The translations under genes and the position numbers were made by a program. A DNA stretch of 64,000 nucleotides, from NCBI GenBank assembly GCA_022826865.1, contig JAJDUC010000028.1:1-64000 (forward strand). The letters run 5' to 3'. A model generated the notes under the pieces. The model worked only from the letters and a program-made list of their open reading frames with translations. It searched no databases and was not told where the DNA came from. How positions within the stretch are numbered: position 1 is the first letter of the stretch; every line of letters starts with the position of its first letter. This stretch comes from Anaerolineae bacterium (GTDB lineage Bacteria > Chloroflexota > Anaerolineae > Aggregatilineales > Phototrophicaceae). Shown in pieces: positions 10,736-21,439 of the stretch.

Positions 10736-11705
10736 GCCGCTGCTTCGCGTCCAGGGCCTATCGATGACGTTCTCGCGCAAATCGGGCTTCTTCAGCCGCG
10801 TCGGCGAGGAGCTGCGCGCGCTAAATGACCTCAGCTTTACGATTAACGCCGGGGAGACGCTCGGCATCGTCGGCGAATCCGGCTGCGGCAAAAGCACTTT
10901 GGCGCGCTGCCTGCTGCGCCTGCTGACGCCGACAGCCGGGCAGATCTACTTCGCCGGTCAGGATTTGCTTGCGCTGCCGGACGAAACGATGCGACGGATG
11001 CGCCAACGCATGCAAATCGTGCTGCAGAATCCCTTTTCGTCGCTCAGTCCGCGGCTCAACGGCTTCCAGCTTATCGCCGAGCCATTGCGCACGCATACGA
11101 CAATGTCGCGCAAAGAAATGATGGACGAGGTCGCTGCGCTTCTGGCCGAGGTCGGATTGCCGAGCGAATTCATGAGCCGGCACCCGCATCAGCTAAGCGG
11201 CGGACAAGCGCAGCGCATCGCCCTGGCGCGCGCCTTGGCGCTGAATCCGGATTTTGTCATTTTGGATGAACCAACATCGGCGCTGGATGTTTCGGTGCAA
11301 GCGCAGATCATCAATCTGCTGATTCGATTGCAGAAGCAGCGCGCCTTGACATACCTTTTCATCACTCATGATTTAGGCGTGATTCAGCACATCGGCGATC
11401 GCATCGCCGTGATGTATTTGGGCAAGATCGTCGAAGAGACGAGCAGCGAGCGGATCTTTGCGAATCCGCAGCATCCCTACACTCAGGCCTTGCTCTCATC
11501 AACGCCGCTTCCGGATCCAAGCCGCAGCCGGCAGCGCATTATCTTGCCGGGAACGGTGCCCAGCGCGGTGGATCCGCCGTCCGGCTGCAGCTTCCATCCG
11601 CGCTGCGCCCATGTCATGGATCAATGCCGGACTTTATATCCGGCGGCGCGACAGACCTCGGTCGGTCATCATGTGAGCTGCCATCTTTATGAGAACGGCG
11701 CCTGA
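10728..11705 (+). CDS. Peptide ABC transporter ATP-binding protein (DppF-like)
   Basis: [39 protein letters not shown]. Confidence 0.93.
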   Translation: MTEPLLRVQGLSMTFSRKSGFFSRVGEELRALNDLSFTINAGETLGIVGESGCGKSTLARCLLRLLTPTAGQIYFAGQDLLALPDETMRRMRQRMQIVLQNPFSSLSPRLNGFQLIAEPLRTHTTMSRKEMMDEVAALLAEVGLPSEFMSRHPHQLSGGQAQRIALARALALNPDFVILDEPTSALDVSVQAQIINLLIRLQKQRALTYLFITHDLGVIQHIGDRIAVMYLGKIVEETSSERIFANPQHPYTQALLSSTPLPDPSRSRQRIILPGTVPSAVDPPSGCSFHPRCAHVMDQCRTLYPAARQTSVGHHVSCHLYENGA

Positions 11706-11762
11706 ATTGAAAATGTCAACTGGCCAGACTATGGGAGCCATTGTGCAAAAGGACGGGAGTCT

Positions 11763-13802
11763 ATGAATCGTCAGCGCCTGGCAATTGATGTCGGCGGTAC
11801 ATTTGTCGACTTTGTTTCTCTCGACGAAGAGACCGGCGAAGTGCGCATTGAGAAATCACCGTCATCCGGCGCATTGGAGGTGCGATTCTTTGAAGGCATC
11901 GACAATTTAGCGCTGGATCCGGCGGAACTGCAGATGATCATCCACGGTTCAACCCTGGTGATCAATACCATCGTGCAAGAGAAGGGCGCCCATATCGGCT
12001 TGATCACGACCAAGGGTTTCCGCGATGTGCTGGAGTTGGGCCGGGGCAACCGCGAAGAAATCTACAATCTGTTTTATCGGCCTCCCAAGCCGCTTGTGGA
12101 GCGCTATCTGCGTCTCGAAGTCACCGAAAGGCTTGATGCGCGAGGCGCCATTGTGACGCCTCTTGATGAAGAAGAGGCGCGCCGCGCCATCCGCCAGCTC
12201 AAGGCGGAAGGCGTCGCCGGCATCGCTGTGATCTTCCTGCACGCCTATATCAATCCCGCGCATGAAGAGCGCATGCGCGATTTGATCCGGGAAGAGTTCC
12301 CGGAAGCAGAGCTGAGCATCTCCTCGGAAATCTGCCGCGAATGGCGCGAATTCGAACGCAGTTCCACGACCGCGCTGAACGTCTACACCAAGCCGAAGCT
12401 GTCGAAATACCTCTCCGCCATCCAACGGGAGCTGAGGCGCAGGCGCTATGGAGGCACGCTGAACATCATGCAGTCCTCCGGTGGCATCACCTCGCTTCGC
12501 GCCGCGCAGGAAGGGCCGATTCGGACGACAGTCTCCGGGCCGGCCGGCGGGGTTATTGGCGTGGCCGCTCTCGGGCGGGTACTGGACATGAATAATCTGG
12601 TAGCCGCCGATGTCGGCGGCACGACCTTCGATGTGGCGCTTATCAGCGAGGGACGGCCGCTGGAGCGCGCCGAGCATCGCATTAACCGGCGCCCGGTTTT
12701 GCAGCCGACCATCGATATCGTCTCCATCGGCGCCGGTGGCGGCAGCATCGCCTGGCTCGATGAGGCCAAGGGTCTGAAAATCGGCCCGCAAAGCGTAGAA
12801 GCCGAGCCGGGTCCGGCTTGCTTTGGCCTTGGCGGAAAGCGGGCAACGGTGACCGATGCGCAACTTCTGCTCGGCTATCTCGATCCAGACTATTATTTGG
12901 GCGAGCGCATGCGCCTGAGCCGCGAAAAGGCGCAGCGAGTCGTCCAGGAGCAGGTGGCGACGCCGCTGGACATGGGGTTGCTTGATGCAACGGCTGGCAT
13001 CGTGCATTTGGCGAATATGAATATGGCCTATGCCATCCGCAATATCACGATTGAGCGGGGCCACGATCCGCGCGAATTCTCGCTCGTCTGCTACGGCGGC
13101 GGCGGCGGGCTTTTCGCCGGATTCTTGCTGAATGAATTGGAGGCGGCTTCCGCCATTGTTCCGCTGAATCCGGCGACATTCTCCGCCTGGGGCTTGCTCA
13201 ATGCCGATTATCGCGAAGATTTTGTCCGTACCTATCTGACGCCTTTCGAAGACATCACTGCCGAGCGCTTGAAGCTGGAACTGGCGGAGTTAGAAGCCGA
13301 GCTGCGCGCGCGCTTCAGCGAGTACGGCATTGCCGCGTCACAAACCGTCATTAGGTTTCAGGCGGCGATGCGCTATCACGGACAAGAACATAGCGTCATT
13401 GTGCCGATCCTCGCTGAAGACTTTGATGATGAATTAAAATCGCTGCGACGCCGTCTGGATGCTCTGCACGAAAAGACATACGCCTTGGCGCTGCCGGCGT
13501 CGGCGGCGGAGATCGTCAATCTGCAAGCATCTATTCTTGGCGTCACGAAGAAGCCGGTTCTAAAGCGCATGAAGGCGCAGCCGAGTCGGGATGCGCTGAA
13601 GGGGGGACGCAAGATCGCCATTCGCGGTTACGGCGCCAATTTGGATGCGCTTGTATATGACCGGGCTAAATTGCCGGCTGGGGCGGAAATCACGGGCGCG
13701 GCGATCGTTGAGGAGTGGACCTCTACGACTTTGATCCTGCCCGATCAAGGCGCGACAGTCGATGAGTTTGGCAACCTGATAATCAAGCGGGTGGAATCAT
13801 GA
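11763..13802 (+). CDS. hyuA: Hydantoinase/oxoprolinase family subunit A
   Basis: RLAIDVGGTFVDFV N-terminus; SGPAGGVIG and DVGGTTFDVA motifs. Confidence 0.92.
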   Translation: MNRQRLAIDVGGTFVDFVSLDEETGEVRIEKSPSSGALEVRFFEGIDNLALDPAELQMIIHGSTLVINTIVQEKGAHIGLITTKGFRDVLELGRGNREEIYNLFYRPPKPLVERYLRLEVTERLDARGAIVTPLDEEEARRAIRQLKAEGVAGIAVIFLHAYINPAHEERMRDLIREEFPEAELSISSEICREWREFERSSTTALNVYTKPKLSKYLSAIQRELRRRRYGGTLNIMQSSGGITSLRAAQEGPIRTTVSGPAGGVIGVAALGRVLDMNNLVAADVGGTTFDVALISEGRPLERAEHRINRRPVLQPTIDIVSIGAGGGSIAWLDEAKGLKIGPQSVEAEPGPACFGLGGKRATVTDAQLLLGYLDPDYYLGERMRLSREKAQRVVQEQVATPLDMGLLDATAGIVHLANMNMAYAIRNITIERGHDPREFSLVCYGGGGGLFAGFLLNELEAASAIVPLNPATFSAWGLLNADYREDFVRTYLTPFEDITAERLKLELAELEAELRARFSEYGIAASQTVIRFQAAMRYHGQEHSVIVPILAEDFDDELKSLRRRLDALHEKTYALALPASAAEIVNLQASILGVTKKPVLKRMKAQPSRDALKGGRKIAIRGYGANLDALVYDRAKLPAGAEITGAAIVEEWTSTTLILPDQGATVDEFGNLIIKRVES

Positions 13803-15451
13803 GCGAAGTCGATCCGATTACGATGCAGGTGATCCGCAGCGCGCTGAAGGCGACCGCGGACGAAATGATGATCAGTCTGATTAAGACGGCGCATAATCCG
13901 CTAATTTACGAAGTGCAGGACTTTGGACTGGCGATCACCAACCAGCGCGGCGAAATGTTGGCCGAGGGTTCTGGACTGCCCGGTTTCATGGGCTGCCTGG
14001 GACCGACGGTGCAGAGCGGCCTCCGCGCTTTGGGCGCCGCGGGTTACGGCGAAGGGGATATTGTCTTGGCCAATGTCCCGTATGACACCGGCACACATAT
14101 CAGCGACACCGCCGTCTACATGCCGATCTTCTACCAAGGCGAGTTGGTTGCGTTTTCGGCGCTGATGGCGCACTGGGCTGATATCGGCGGCAAAACGCCC
14201 GGCGGCTGGTGCCCGGATACCACCGATATCCATCAGGAAGGCCTGATCTTCGACCATGACAAATTGGTCGAGGCCGGGCAAGTCAACCAAACATTCATGC
14301 GCTTTATCTTGAAGAATGTGCGCTTCCCCGAGCTTGTGCATGGCGATCTCAACGCGATGATCGCCGCTTGCCGCACCGGCGCCAAGCGTTATGTCGCCCT
14401 CTGCGCGCGCTATGGCGCCGACACCATTCAAGCCGCGATGGATCAGGTATTCGACCAATCCGAGCGCATGATGCGCGCAAAGATCAGCGAGATTCCGGAC
14501 GGCTCTTATGCCGCCAGCATTATGATGGATCACGACGGCGTCGAAATCGACAAGCCCTACAAGCTGGCGGTGACGGTCGACATCGACGGCGACGCCATGC
14601 GCGTTGATTGGACCGGCACGGCCGATACCGTTTCAGGCCCGACGAATCACCCCTTCATCGGCACAGTCGCCCTGGCGCAAACCGTGCTCAAGTCCCTTAC
14701 CATGCCGCATGATCCGATGAATCACGGTCATTTGCGCCCGCTGACGGTGACTGCGCCCGACAACACCGCGGTCAACCCGCTGTACCCGGCGCCGACCGAT
14801 TCTTATGGATATGTCGGCGAGATGATCATCCACCTGATGGTTAAGGCGCTTTCAAAGGCGATACCCGAGCGCTGCCCGGCCTGCACCTATCAAATGTTCG
14901 GCTGCGTCTTCTACCGCATGGATCCGCGGCACGGCAAGCCCTTCATCTTCATAGAGCCGCTTGACGGCGGCGGCGGCGCTTTCCCGCATGCCGATGGCCC
15001 GAACGCGCTTGTATTTGTCGGCGATGGCAATGCCCCCAACACGCCAACCGAGGTCATTGAAGGGCATTATCCGCTGCGTGTTCGACGGCACACCTTCAAC
15101 CTGGAAGGGGCGGGCGCGGGCAAGTACCGCGGCGGCCTGGGCGTGATCCGCGAATACGAAATGCTCGAGGACAATATCCTGATCCAGACGATGAACGAAA
15201 ATACGATCAACCCGCCCTGGGGCCTTTATGGTGGAGGCGACGCCGGCGTCAGTAGGCTGATAGCCTGGGCCGGCAGCGATAAGGAAGAGGAAATCACCCA
15301 ACGCGTCTATCTCTATGGCCCCTTCAACAAGGGCGATGTTGTCAGTCAGCGCTCAACCGGCGGTGGCGGCTGGGGCGACCCGCGCGAGCGCGATCCCAAA
15401 TTGATCGAATACGACCGTCGCAACGGTTTCGCGCTCGCTGATGAGACCTGA
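13799..15451 (+). CDS. hyuB: Hydantoinase B/oxoprolinase family protein
   Basis: DPITMQVIRSALKATADEM N-terminus; GGAGKYRGGLGV-type motif; ATGA overlap with hyuA. Confidence 0.93.
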   Translation: MSEVDPITMQVIRSALKATADEMMISLIKTAHNPLIYEVQDFGLAITNQRGEMLAEGSGLPGFMGCLGPTVQSGLRALGAAGYGEGDIVLANVPYDTGTHISDTAVYMPIFYQGELVAFSALMAHWADIGGKTPGGWCPDTTDIHQEGLIFDHDKLVEAGQVNQTFMRFILKNVRFPELVHGDLNAMIAACRTGAKRYVALCARYGADTIQAAMDQVFDQSERMMRAKISEIPDGSYAASIMMDHDGVEIDKPYKLAVTVDIDGDAMRVDWTGTADTVSGPTNHPFIGTVALAQTVLKSLTMPHDPMNHGHLRPLTVTAPDNTAVNPLYPAPTDSYGYVGEMIIHLMVKALSKAIPERCPACTYQMFGCVFYRMDPRHGKPFIFIEPLDGGGGAFPHADGPNALVFVGDGNAPNTPTEVIEGHYPLRVRRHTFNLEGAGAGKYRGGLGVIREYEMLEDNILIQTMNENTINPPWGLYGGGDAGVSRLIAWAGSDKEEEITQRVYLYGPFNKGDVVSQRSTGGGGWGDPRERDPKLIEYDRRNGFALADET

Positions 15452-15463
15452 CTCGGCCAGGGC

Positions 15464-16999
15464 TTATTGGGCGGGCGGCCGATATTGCAAGGCTTCGGCG
15501 ATATGTTGCACTTCAATATCGCTTGCGGCGTCAAGATCGGCGATGGTGCGGCTCAACTTGATCACACGATGATAGCTGCGCGCGCTCAATTGCAGCTTGC
15601 GGACGGATAAGGAAAGAATCTGCCGAGCCTCCCGGCTCAGCGGGCAGAATTCGTCAATCTGGCTGACGGACATGTCGGCGTTGGCAAACAGACCGGGATG
15701 GTCTTTGAAACGCTCGGTCTGCCGCCGGCGCGCGCCTTTGACGCGTTCGCGAATATCGCTAGAGGATTCCGCCTTTCTATCCGCCATCAGTTTGTCGAAA
15801 TCGACCCGGGGCACATCAATGTGGATGTCAATGCGATCCAGAATCGGGCCAGATATGCGCGAATGATAGCGCTGAATCTGATTGGGGCTGCAGCTGCAAG
15901 CGCGTTGAGGGTCGCCATGGAAGCCACAGGGGCAAGGATTGCGCGCGCCCACAAGCAGGAAATTCGCCGGGAAGGTGAGGCTGCCTTTGGCGCGGCTGAT
16001 CGTGACGATCTTGTCTTCTATGGGCTGCCGCATGACTTCCAAAACGCGGCTGGGATGTTCGTTGATTTCGTCCAGGAAGAGTACGCCGCGATGGGCCAGG
16101 CTGATTTCGCCGGGCTTCGGAATTGAGCCGCCCCCGACCAGCCCTACCTGGGAGATGGTATGGTGCGGCGCGCGGAAAGGCCGCTGGCGCACGAGCGGCT
16201 CATCACGCGAGAGCAGATCAACAATCGAATAGATCCGTGTGACTTCAAGGGCTTCCATCAGGGTCAGCGGCGGCAGGATGCCGGCCAGGGCGCGCGCGCC
16301 CAGGCTTTTGCCGGCGCCCGGCGGACCGGACATGAGAATGTTGTGGTTGCCGGCGGCGGCGACCTCCAGCGCCCGTTTCACATGCTCTTGCCCGCGTATA
16401 TCGGCGAAATCGATTTGCCCCTCTTCGCTTTGCCGCGCTTCAACTTCCGCCTCGAGGTCCGCTTGGTAGGGAGCAATCGGATTGAGTTGATAAAGATGCT
16501 CGACCAGTTGCCCCACCGATCGCACCGGGATGATGTCGATGTCCTGGATTAGCGCTGCCTCGCCCGCATCATCCTCCGGCACGTAGACCGTTTCGAAACC
16601 TTCCAGCCTGGCGGTGTAGACCATCGGCAGCACGCCTTTCACATGGCGGATGCTGCCATCCAATGAAAGCTCGCCGATGAACATGGCGTTGTCCAGCGCG
16701 TGCAGCGGAATCTGATCCGTGGCCGCCAGGACGCCGATGGCGATCGCCAAGTCGTAAGAGGGCCCGTGTTTGTTGATGTCCGCTGGCGATAGGTTGACGA
16801 CGTAAGCCTTGTTGGGGAAACGCAAGCCGCTGTTGCGGATGGCGGAACGCGCCCGCTCCTTGCTTTCACGGACGGCGACGCCCGGCAAGCCGACCAGATT
16901 GAAACTCGGCAGATGGGCGCGAGGGTTGAAGTCCGTTTGCACCTCGACGATGTGGCCGTCCAAACCAATGACCGCGCAGGTGTTTACGATGGCAAGCAT
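15464..16999 (-). CDS. YifB/ComM family Mg-chelatase-like AAA ATPase
   Basis: GHIVEVQTDFNPRAHLPSFNLVGLPGVAVRESKERARSAI and GPPGAGKS; start ATG at 16999. Confidence 0.92.
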   Translation of the reverse strand: MLAIVNTCAVIGLDGHIVEVQTDFNPRAHLPSFNLVGLPGVAVRESKERARSAIRNSGLRFPNKAYVVNLSPADINKHGPSYDLAIAIGVLAATDQIPLHALDNAMFIGELSLDGSIRHVKGVLPMVYTARLEGFETVYVPEDDAGEAALIQDIDIIPVRSVGQLVEHLYQLNPIAPYQADLEAEVEARQSEEGQIDFADIRGQEHVKRALEVAAAGNHNILMSGPPGAGKSLGARALAGILPPLTLMEALEVTRIYSIVDLLSRDEPLVRQRPFRAPHHTISQVGLVGGGSIPKPGEISLAHRGVLFLDEINEHPSRVLEVMRQPIEDKIVTISRAKGSLTFPANFLLVGARNPCPCGFHGDPQRACSCSPNQIQRYHSRISGPILDRIDIHIDVPRVDFDKLMADRKAESSSDIRERVKGARRRQTERFKDHPGLFANADMSVSQIDEFCPLSREARQILSLSVRKLQLSARSYHRVIKLSRTIADLDAASDIEVQHIAEALQYRPPAQ

Positions 17000-17084
17000 G
17001 ACAGCTCCAGGCATGAACCTCCGTTGCCATAAGGCTACTGGCAAAAGCGGAGAAAATCACGGCTGAATTTGGGAAGAGTTATTA

Positions 17085-17579
17085 TTACGTTTGTAATTGT
17101 AAGTAAGGAATAATACCGCCCGCTTCTACAATCTCCCGCACTTCCGCCGGGAGCGCCGGAAACGAAAAGACCTGCCCGGCGAAGCGCAACTCGTATGCAT
17201 CCATGTCGATTTCAATCATGTCGCCAGTGCTGACTGCTTCAGCCAACGCCGGGCACTCGATGACAAGCAGTCCGTTATTGATGGCGTTGCGGTAGTAGAT
17301 GCGGGCGAAGCTAGCCGCTATGACGGCGCGCGCTCCAACCGCGACCAGGCAGGTCACCGCTTGCTCGCGGCTGCTTCCATTGCCCCAGTTGCGTCCGGCC
17401 ACAATCACATCGCCGGGACGCGCCGCCCCCGCGAAACGCGGATCCAGATCTTCCAGGGCGTGGCGCGCCAGCGCTGCTGGCTCAAGACTGACGGTGTAGG
17501 TATATTTGCCGGGGAAGATGACATCGGTGTTGACGTTGTCCCCGAATTTCCAAACGCGATGCGCGGTCCCTGCCATCAT
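17085..17579 (-). CDS. lysU: Aconitase-family small subunit (LeuD-like; probable homoaconitase small subunit)
   Basis: [20 protein letters not shown] and [13 protein letters not shown]; adjacent to LeuC-like gene and lysine cluster. Start at ATG 17579, not the tracked 17864, which runs into the upstream gene. Confidence 0.8.
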   Translation of the reverse strand: MMAGTAHRVWKFGDNVNTDVIFPGKYTYTVSLEPAALARHALEDLDPRFAGAARPGDVIVAGRNWGNGSSREQAVTCLVAVGARAVIAASFARIYYRNAINNGLLVIECPALAEAVSTGDMIEIDMDAYELRFAGQVFSFPALPAEVREIVEAGGIIPYLQLQT

Positions 17580-17598
17580 CTGCCTTCCTTCGCCGAAT

Positions 17599-18906
17599 TC
17601 AAGGCTGGCGCCCGCTTGTGATTTCTGCCGGGTGTATGAGTTGCCCGGCGACGCAGCTTGCCGCGACCACCGCCGGATTGGCCAGGTAGATTTCGGCATC
17701 GGCTTCGCCCATGCGTCCGCGAAAATTGCGGTTGGCGCTGCTGATGCAGACTTCGCCCGGCGCCAGAACACCCATGTGATTGCCCATGCAGGGTCCGCAG
17801 CCGGGTGTGCCGATGGTCGCGCCGGCTTCCAGCAGCGTGCCGATATATCCGGCATCGACCGCATCGCGCAAGACCAGAGAGGACGCCGGTATGACGATAA
17901 GCCGAGACTTCAATTGTTTGCCTTCAAGGACGGCTGCTGCTGCCGCGATATCTTCCAGGCGGCCGTTGGTGCAGGTGCCGATGAAGCCAAGATCCACGGC
18001 TGTCGCCGCGATTGCGGAAAGCGGCAGGACCTTATCAACCGCGTGCGGGCACGATACCATCGGCTCGATGTCATGCATGTTGATTCGGTGTTCCGCCGCG
18101 TAAACCGCGCCGGCATCCGGGTAGAGCGCGTGCTCTCGGAATCGGTCGAGGCGCTCCGCCCAGTCGGCCGGTCGTGTGCGCTTCAAGGTGTTGTCGATCC
18201 AGTTCCAGGTGACCTCGTCCGGCGCGATGCAAGCGTTCTTGGCGCCCATCTCGGCCATCATGTTGGTCAGCGCGGCGCGCGAATCGGGCGACAGATCGGC
18301 GATGCCGTCGCCAGCAAACTCCACCGCCATGTAAGCCGCGCCTTCGGAAGACAGCTCGCCGATCAGGTTGATGGTCAGGTCCTTGGTTGTGACGCCGGGG
18401 TTCAGGCGGCCAGTTAGCGTGACGCGCATCGTCTCCGGCACGCGCAGCCAGAGTTGGCCCGTGGCCCAGAGCGCAGCGACCTCGCTGCGCCCGATGCCGG
18501 CGCCAAAGGCCCCAAGCCAGCCGAAATGCGGGCTGTGGCTATCGGCGCCCAGCAGGGACAAGCCGGGTCCGACGATGCCCTCCTCACAAAGGACCTGGTG
18601 GCAAATCCCGCGGCCAATTTCAAAGAAGTTCGATATGCCTTGTTCCCTAACAAAGTCGCGGATGCGCGCGTGGTTCAGCGCATGTTTTGCCGATGGCGGT
18701 GGAACGGCGTGATCAAGCGTTATCGCAAGCCGCTCCGGGTGCTTGACCTTCGCTTGCGGAAGCTGCGCGAATATCTCGGCGATGGCGGCGGTATTGTCAT
18801 GACTGAGGATGACGTCCGGCTCGCTGATGATGATTTCGCCCGGCCGGACTGATTTCCGTTTGCTTGACCGCGCAAGCAGTTTTTCCGTGAGTGTTTGCAT
18901 CTCCAT
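17599..18906 (-). CDS. lysT: Aconitase-family large subunit (LeuC-like; probable homoaconitase large subunit)
   Basis: [31 protein letters not shown] and [12 protein letters not shown] motifs. The lysine (rather than leucine) role is inferred from context. Confidence 0.8.
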   Translation of the reverse strand: MEMQTLTEKLLARSSKRKSVRPGEIIISEPDVILSHDNTAAIAEIFAQLPQAKVKHPERLAITLDHAVPPPSAKHALNHARIRDFVREQGISNFFEIGRGICHQVLCEEGIVGPGLSLLGADSHSPHFGWLGAFGAGIGRSEVAALWATGQLWLRVPETMRVTLTGRLNPGVTTKDLTINLIGELSSEGAAYMAVEFAGDGIADLSPDSRAALTNMMAEMGAKNACIAPDEVTWNWIDNTLKRTRPADWAERLDRFREHALYPDAGAVYAAEHRINMHDIEPMVSCPHAVDKVLPLSAIAATAVDLGFIGTCTNGRLEDIAAAAAVLEGKQLKSRLIVIPASSLVLRDAVDAGYIGTLLEAGATIGTPGCGPCMGNHMGVLAPGEVCISSANRNFRGRMGEADAEIYLANPAVVAASCVAGQLIHPAEITSGRQP

Positions 18907-18983
18907 ATCTTCGTTGCTTTTGCCCAATGGATTCTCTGCTAGAATGGCTCGGCGGCGACGACTTCAATAAATCTAAGGGCGAT

Positions 18984-20273
18984 ATGCTGGCACAAGATCT
19001 GCGCGAAAAGCTCCACCACAACTATTTCGTGAACATCATGGACGGCAGTCTATTCGGCTTTGGCGTCTCGGGTTTAGCCTCCTATGTTACCATAATCCCG
19101 CTCTACCTGTCCTTCTTGACCGAGTCGACAGCGCTGATTGGATTTGTAGCGGCTCTGTTTCACATAGGCTGGCAGACGCCGCAGCTGTTAACCGCCAATT
19201 ATGTTGCAGGCCTGCGGCGTTTCAAGCCGATGACGGTCGCGATGACGCTGATCGAGCGCGTGCCATACTTTGGATTGGCCGCCGTCGCCTTCCTGATACC
19301 CACAATCGGCGTCGATCTGGCGCTTGCTCTTACGCTGCTGCTTCTGCTGATTCAGTCTCTGGGCGGCGGCTTCACCGGCAATGCCTGGCAGAGCATGATC
19401 AGCAAGATCATGCCACCGCATCGGCTCGGCACTTTTTTTGGCGTGCAGTCGGCCTGCGTCAACCTCTTTGGCGCGGGCGGCGCCTTGCTCGCCAGTTTCA
19501 TTCTGGATCGCAACGGCTTTCCCGAGGGCTTTTCCCTGCTTTTCTTCATCGCCGGGCTGAGCCTGCTTGTTTCATTCTTCTTCCTGGCCTGGACCTATGA
19601 GCCCGAGAGCGCGCCCACAGATGTTGTCGAGCGCGTGAACTGGCGCAAGTTCGGCGGCCGCCTCCGCGAGATCCTGCATTTGGACCGAAATTTTCGCTGG
19701 TTTCTGGTCGCCCGGGCCTTGACCGCCCTGAGCCTCACCGCAATTTCTTTCTACACCATTTTTGGCATTCGACGATTTGACATGTCCCCGGAGTTGGCCG
19801 GCGCCTTGACAAGTGTCTTGCTCATTTCGAATACGGTGAGCAGCGCCGGCATCGGTTGGCTGGGCGACCGCTGGGGGCACAGGCGCGTGCTGATCCTGGC
19901 GAATGTGTTGACCGTGCTCGCCATCGCCATAGCGCTGACGGCGCCGGATGTCTACTGGTTCTACCCGGTCTTCGCCCTCACCGGCTTCGTCAATTCATCA
20001 CAGTGGTCCACGATCATGACCATCACCGTGCAGTTCAGTTCGGTCGCGGAACGTCCGTTTTATATCGGCATGGCCAACACGCTCATCGCGCCGGTGTCCA
20101 TATTGGCGCCGATTATCGGCGGCTGGCTGGTTGATGCGGTCAGCTTCGAATTGAGCTTCGGAGCGTTCGCGCTGGCGGGGATTCTCTCGATTATGGTTTA
20201 TGTCATTGCCATGGACGACCCGCGGGGAGCGGACGGCGCCAGCGGAGCCGACCGGCTCGCGACGGCGGATTAG
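18984..20273 (+). CDS. MFS transporter
   Basis: Multi-TM protein with duplicated MFS halves; ATG 18984 has an AGGG SD and an upstream TAGAAT box (18939-18944). The tracked 18891 start overlaps the divergent lysT start. Confidence 0.78.
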   Translation: MLAQDLREKLHHNYFVNIMDGSLFGFGVSGLASYVTIIPLYLSFLTESTALIGFVAALFHIGWQTPQLLTANYVAGLRRFKPMTVAMTLIERVPYFGLAAVAFLIPTIGVDLALALTLLLLLIQSLGGGFTGNAWQSMISKIMPPHRLGTFFGVQSACVNLFGAGGALLASFILDRNGFPEGFSLLFFIAGLSLLVSFFFLAWTYEPESAPTDVVERVNWRKFGGRLREILHLDRNFRWFLVARALTALSLTAISFYTIFGIRRFDMSPELAGALTSVLLISNTVSSAGIGWLGDRWGHRRVLILANVLTVLAIAIALTAPDVYWFYPVFALTGFVNSSQWSTIMTITVQFSSVAERPFYIGMANTLIAPVSILAPIIGGWLVDAVSFELSFGAFALAGILSIMVYVIAMDDPRGADGASGADRLATAD

Positions 20274-21421
20274 TCCTCAACCGCAATTGGCATGTCGTAC
20301 AGCATGCGGTCGACATCCGCGACGGTGATCGGTTGGTCGTCTGCCAAAGATTTGACCCGCGCCGTCACCTGCTTCAGCGCCTCTTCCGGAAGATGAATCC
20401 CGAGACCGAGCGCGCGGTCGCGTATCGCGTTGCGACCGACCAGCCGGTGGGCGACATCGATCATGCGGGACATGCCAAAATCTTGGGGATCAATCGCTTC
20501 GTAGGTTGTGGGGTTCAGCAGCACCGCTTTTGTATGCACGCCGGCTTTATGGTGGAAGGCGACTTCGCCCGTGATCGGCGTATTAAAAGGGATGACGATC
20601 CCCAGTTTGGCGGCGACGAGTCTTTCAATCTCGGCGAGCAGCGGCAGGTCATACTTGGCTACCAGCTTCTGATCACTGGCATAGAGCCTCCCAATCAGCG
20701 CGCCCATCGGCGTGATGCCGTTGCGTTCGCCAATGCCGAGAACGGTGGTGTCTATATGGGTCGCGCCCGCTTGCAGCGCGCAAAAGGCGTTGGCTACGGC
20801 GCAGCTGCTGTCGTTATGACCATGAAACTCGATATCGCAAGAGACGACATCGCGTAAATTGGAAATGAGATTGTATGTCGCCAAGGGATCGGCAATGCCA
20901 ACGGTATCGGCGACGCCGACACGGTCGACTCCGGCTAGATCAATGGCGCGATACACCGTCATCACATCGGCGAAATTGCTGCGGAAGGTGTCTTCGGTGC
21001 TGAAGCGGGTCTCGACGCCTTGGCTCTTGAGGAAAGCGATGATTTCTTGCCCGATACGAATAACCTCGTCCAGGCTTTTGCCATGGCTGTATTCGCGCAT
21101 GTATCTGGATGTGCCAATGTAGACATCAGCGCCGTCAACGCCGCAATCCACCGCCAGCTTGGCGTCTTCCATATTGGCGCGAATATGTGTGAGCAACTTG
21201 AAGCGGCGCGGCATTCTCGCCAGAGCGCGAATGGCTCTGGCGCTTTCCGGGCTTGCCACCGGCGTCGACAACTCCATGTATTCGACACCGAAGCGATCCA
21301 GCAGTTGAGCAATTTCCAGCTTGTCGTCAATGGTGAAGTGCGCGCCGCGGAACTGCTCGCCTTCGCGCAGGGTCGAATCGATGAAGTTGAAGCCGTCCGC
21401 GAGAATGTCTCGGTTGTACAT
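20270..21421 (-). CDS. hcs: Homocitrate synthase
   Basis: NFIDSTLREGEQFRGAHFTIDDKLEIAQLLDRFGVEYMELSTPVASPES, EFHGHNDSSCAVANAF, LGIGERNGITPMGALI; directly downstream of lysK. Confidence 0.9.
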   Translation of the reverse strand: MYNRDILADGFNFIDSTLREGEQFRGAHFTIDDKLEIAQLLDRFGVEYMELSTPVASPESARAIRALARMPRRFKLLTHIRANMEDAKLAVDCGVDGADVYIGTSRYMREYSHGKSLDEVIRIGQEIIAFLKSQGVETRFSTEDTFRSNFADVMTVYRAIDLAGVDRVGVADTVGIADPLATYNLISNLRDVVSCDIEFHGHNDSSCAVANAFCALQAGATHIDTTVLGIGERNGITPMGALIGRLYASDQKLVAKYDLPLLAEIERLVAAKLGIVIPFNTPITGEVAFHHKAGVHTKAVLLNPTTYEAIDPQDFGMSRMIDVAHRLVGRNAIRDRALGLGIHLPEEALKQVTARVKSLADDQPITVADVDRMLYDMPIAVED

Positions 21422-21439
21422 TTGCTTGGCTCGCTTTGC

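Noticed and set aside
11949-13064. 371-aa minus-strand ORF antisense to hyuA
   Set aside because: Shadow ORF opposite a strong hydantoinase gene.
15464-16999. YifB/ComM ATPase as evidence of a mobile or defence system
   Set aside because: It is a widespread housekeeping/competence-associated Mg-chelatase-like protein; no defence genes nearby.
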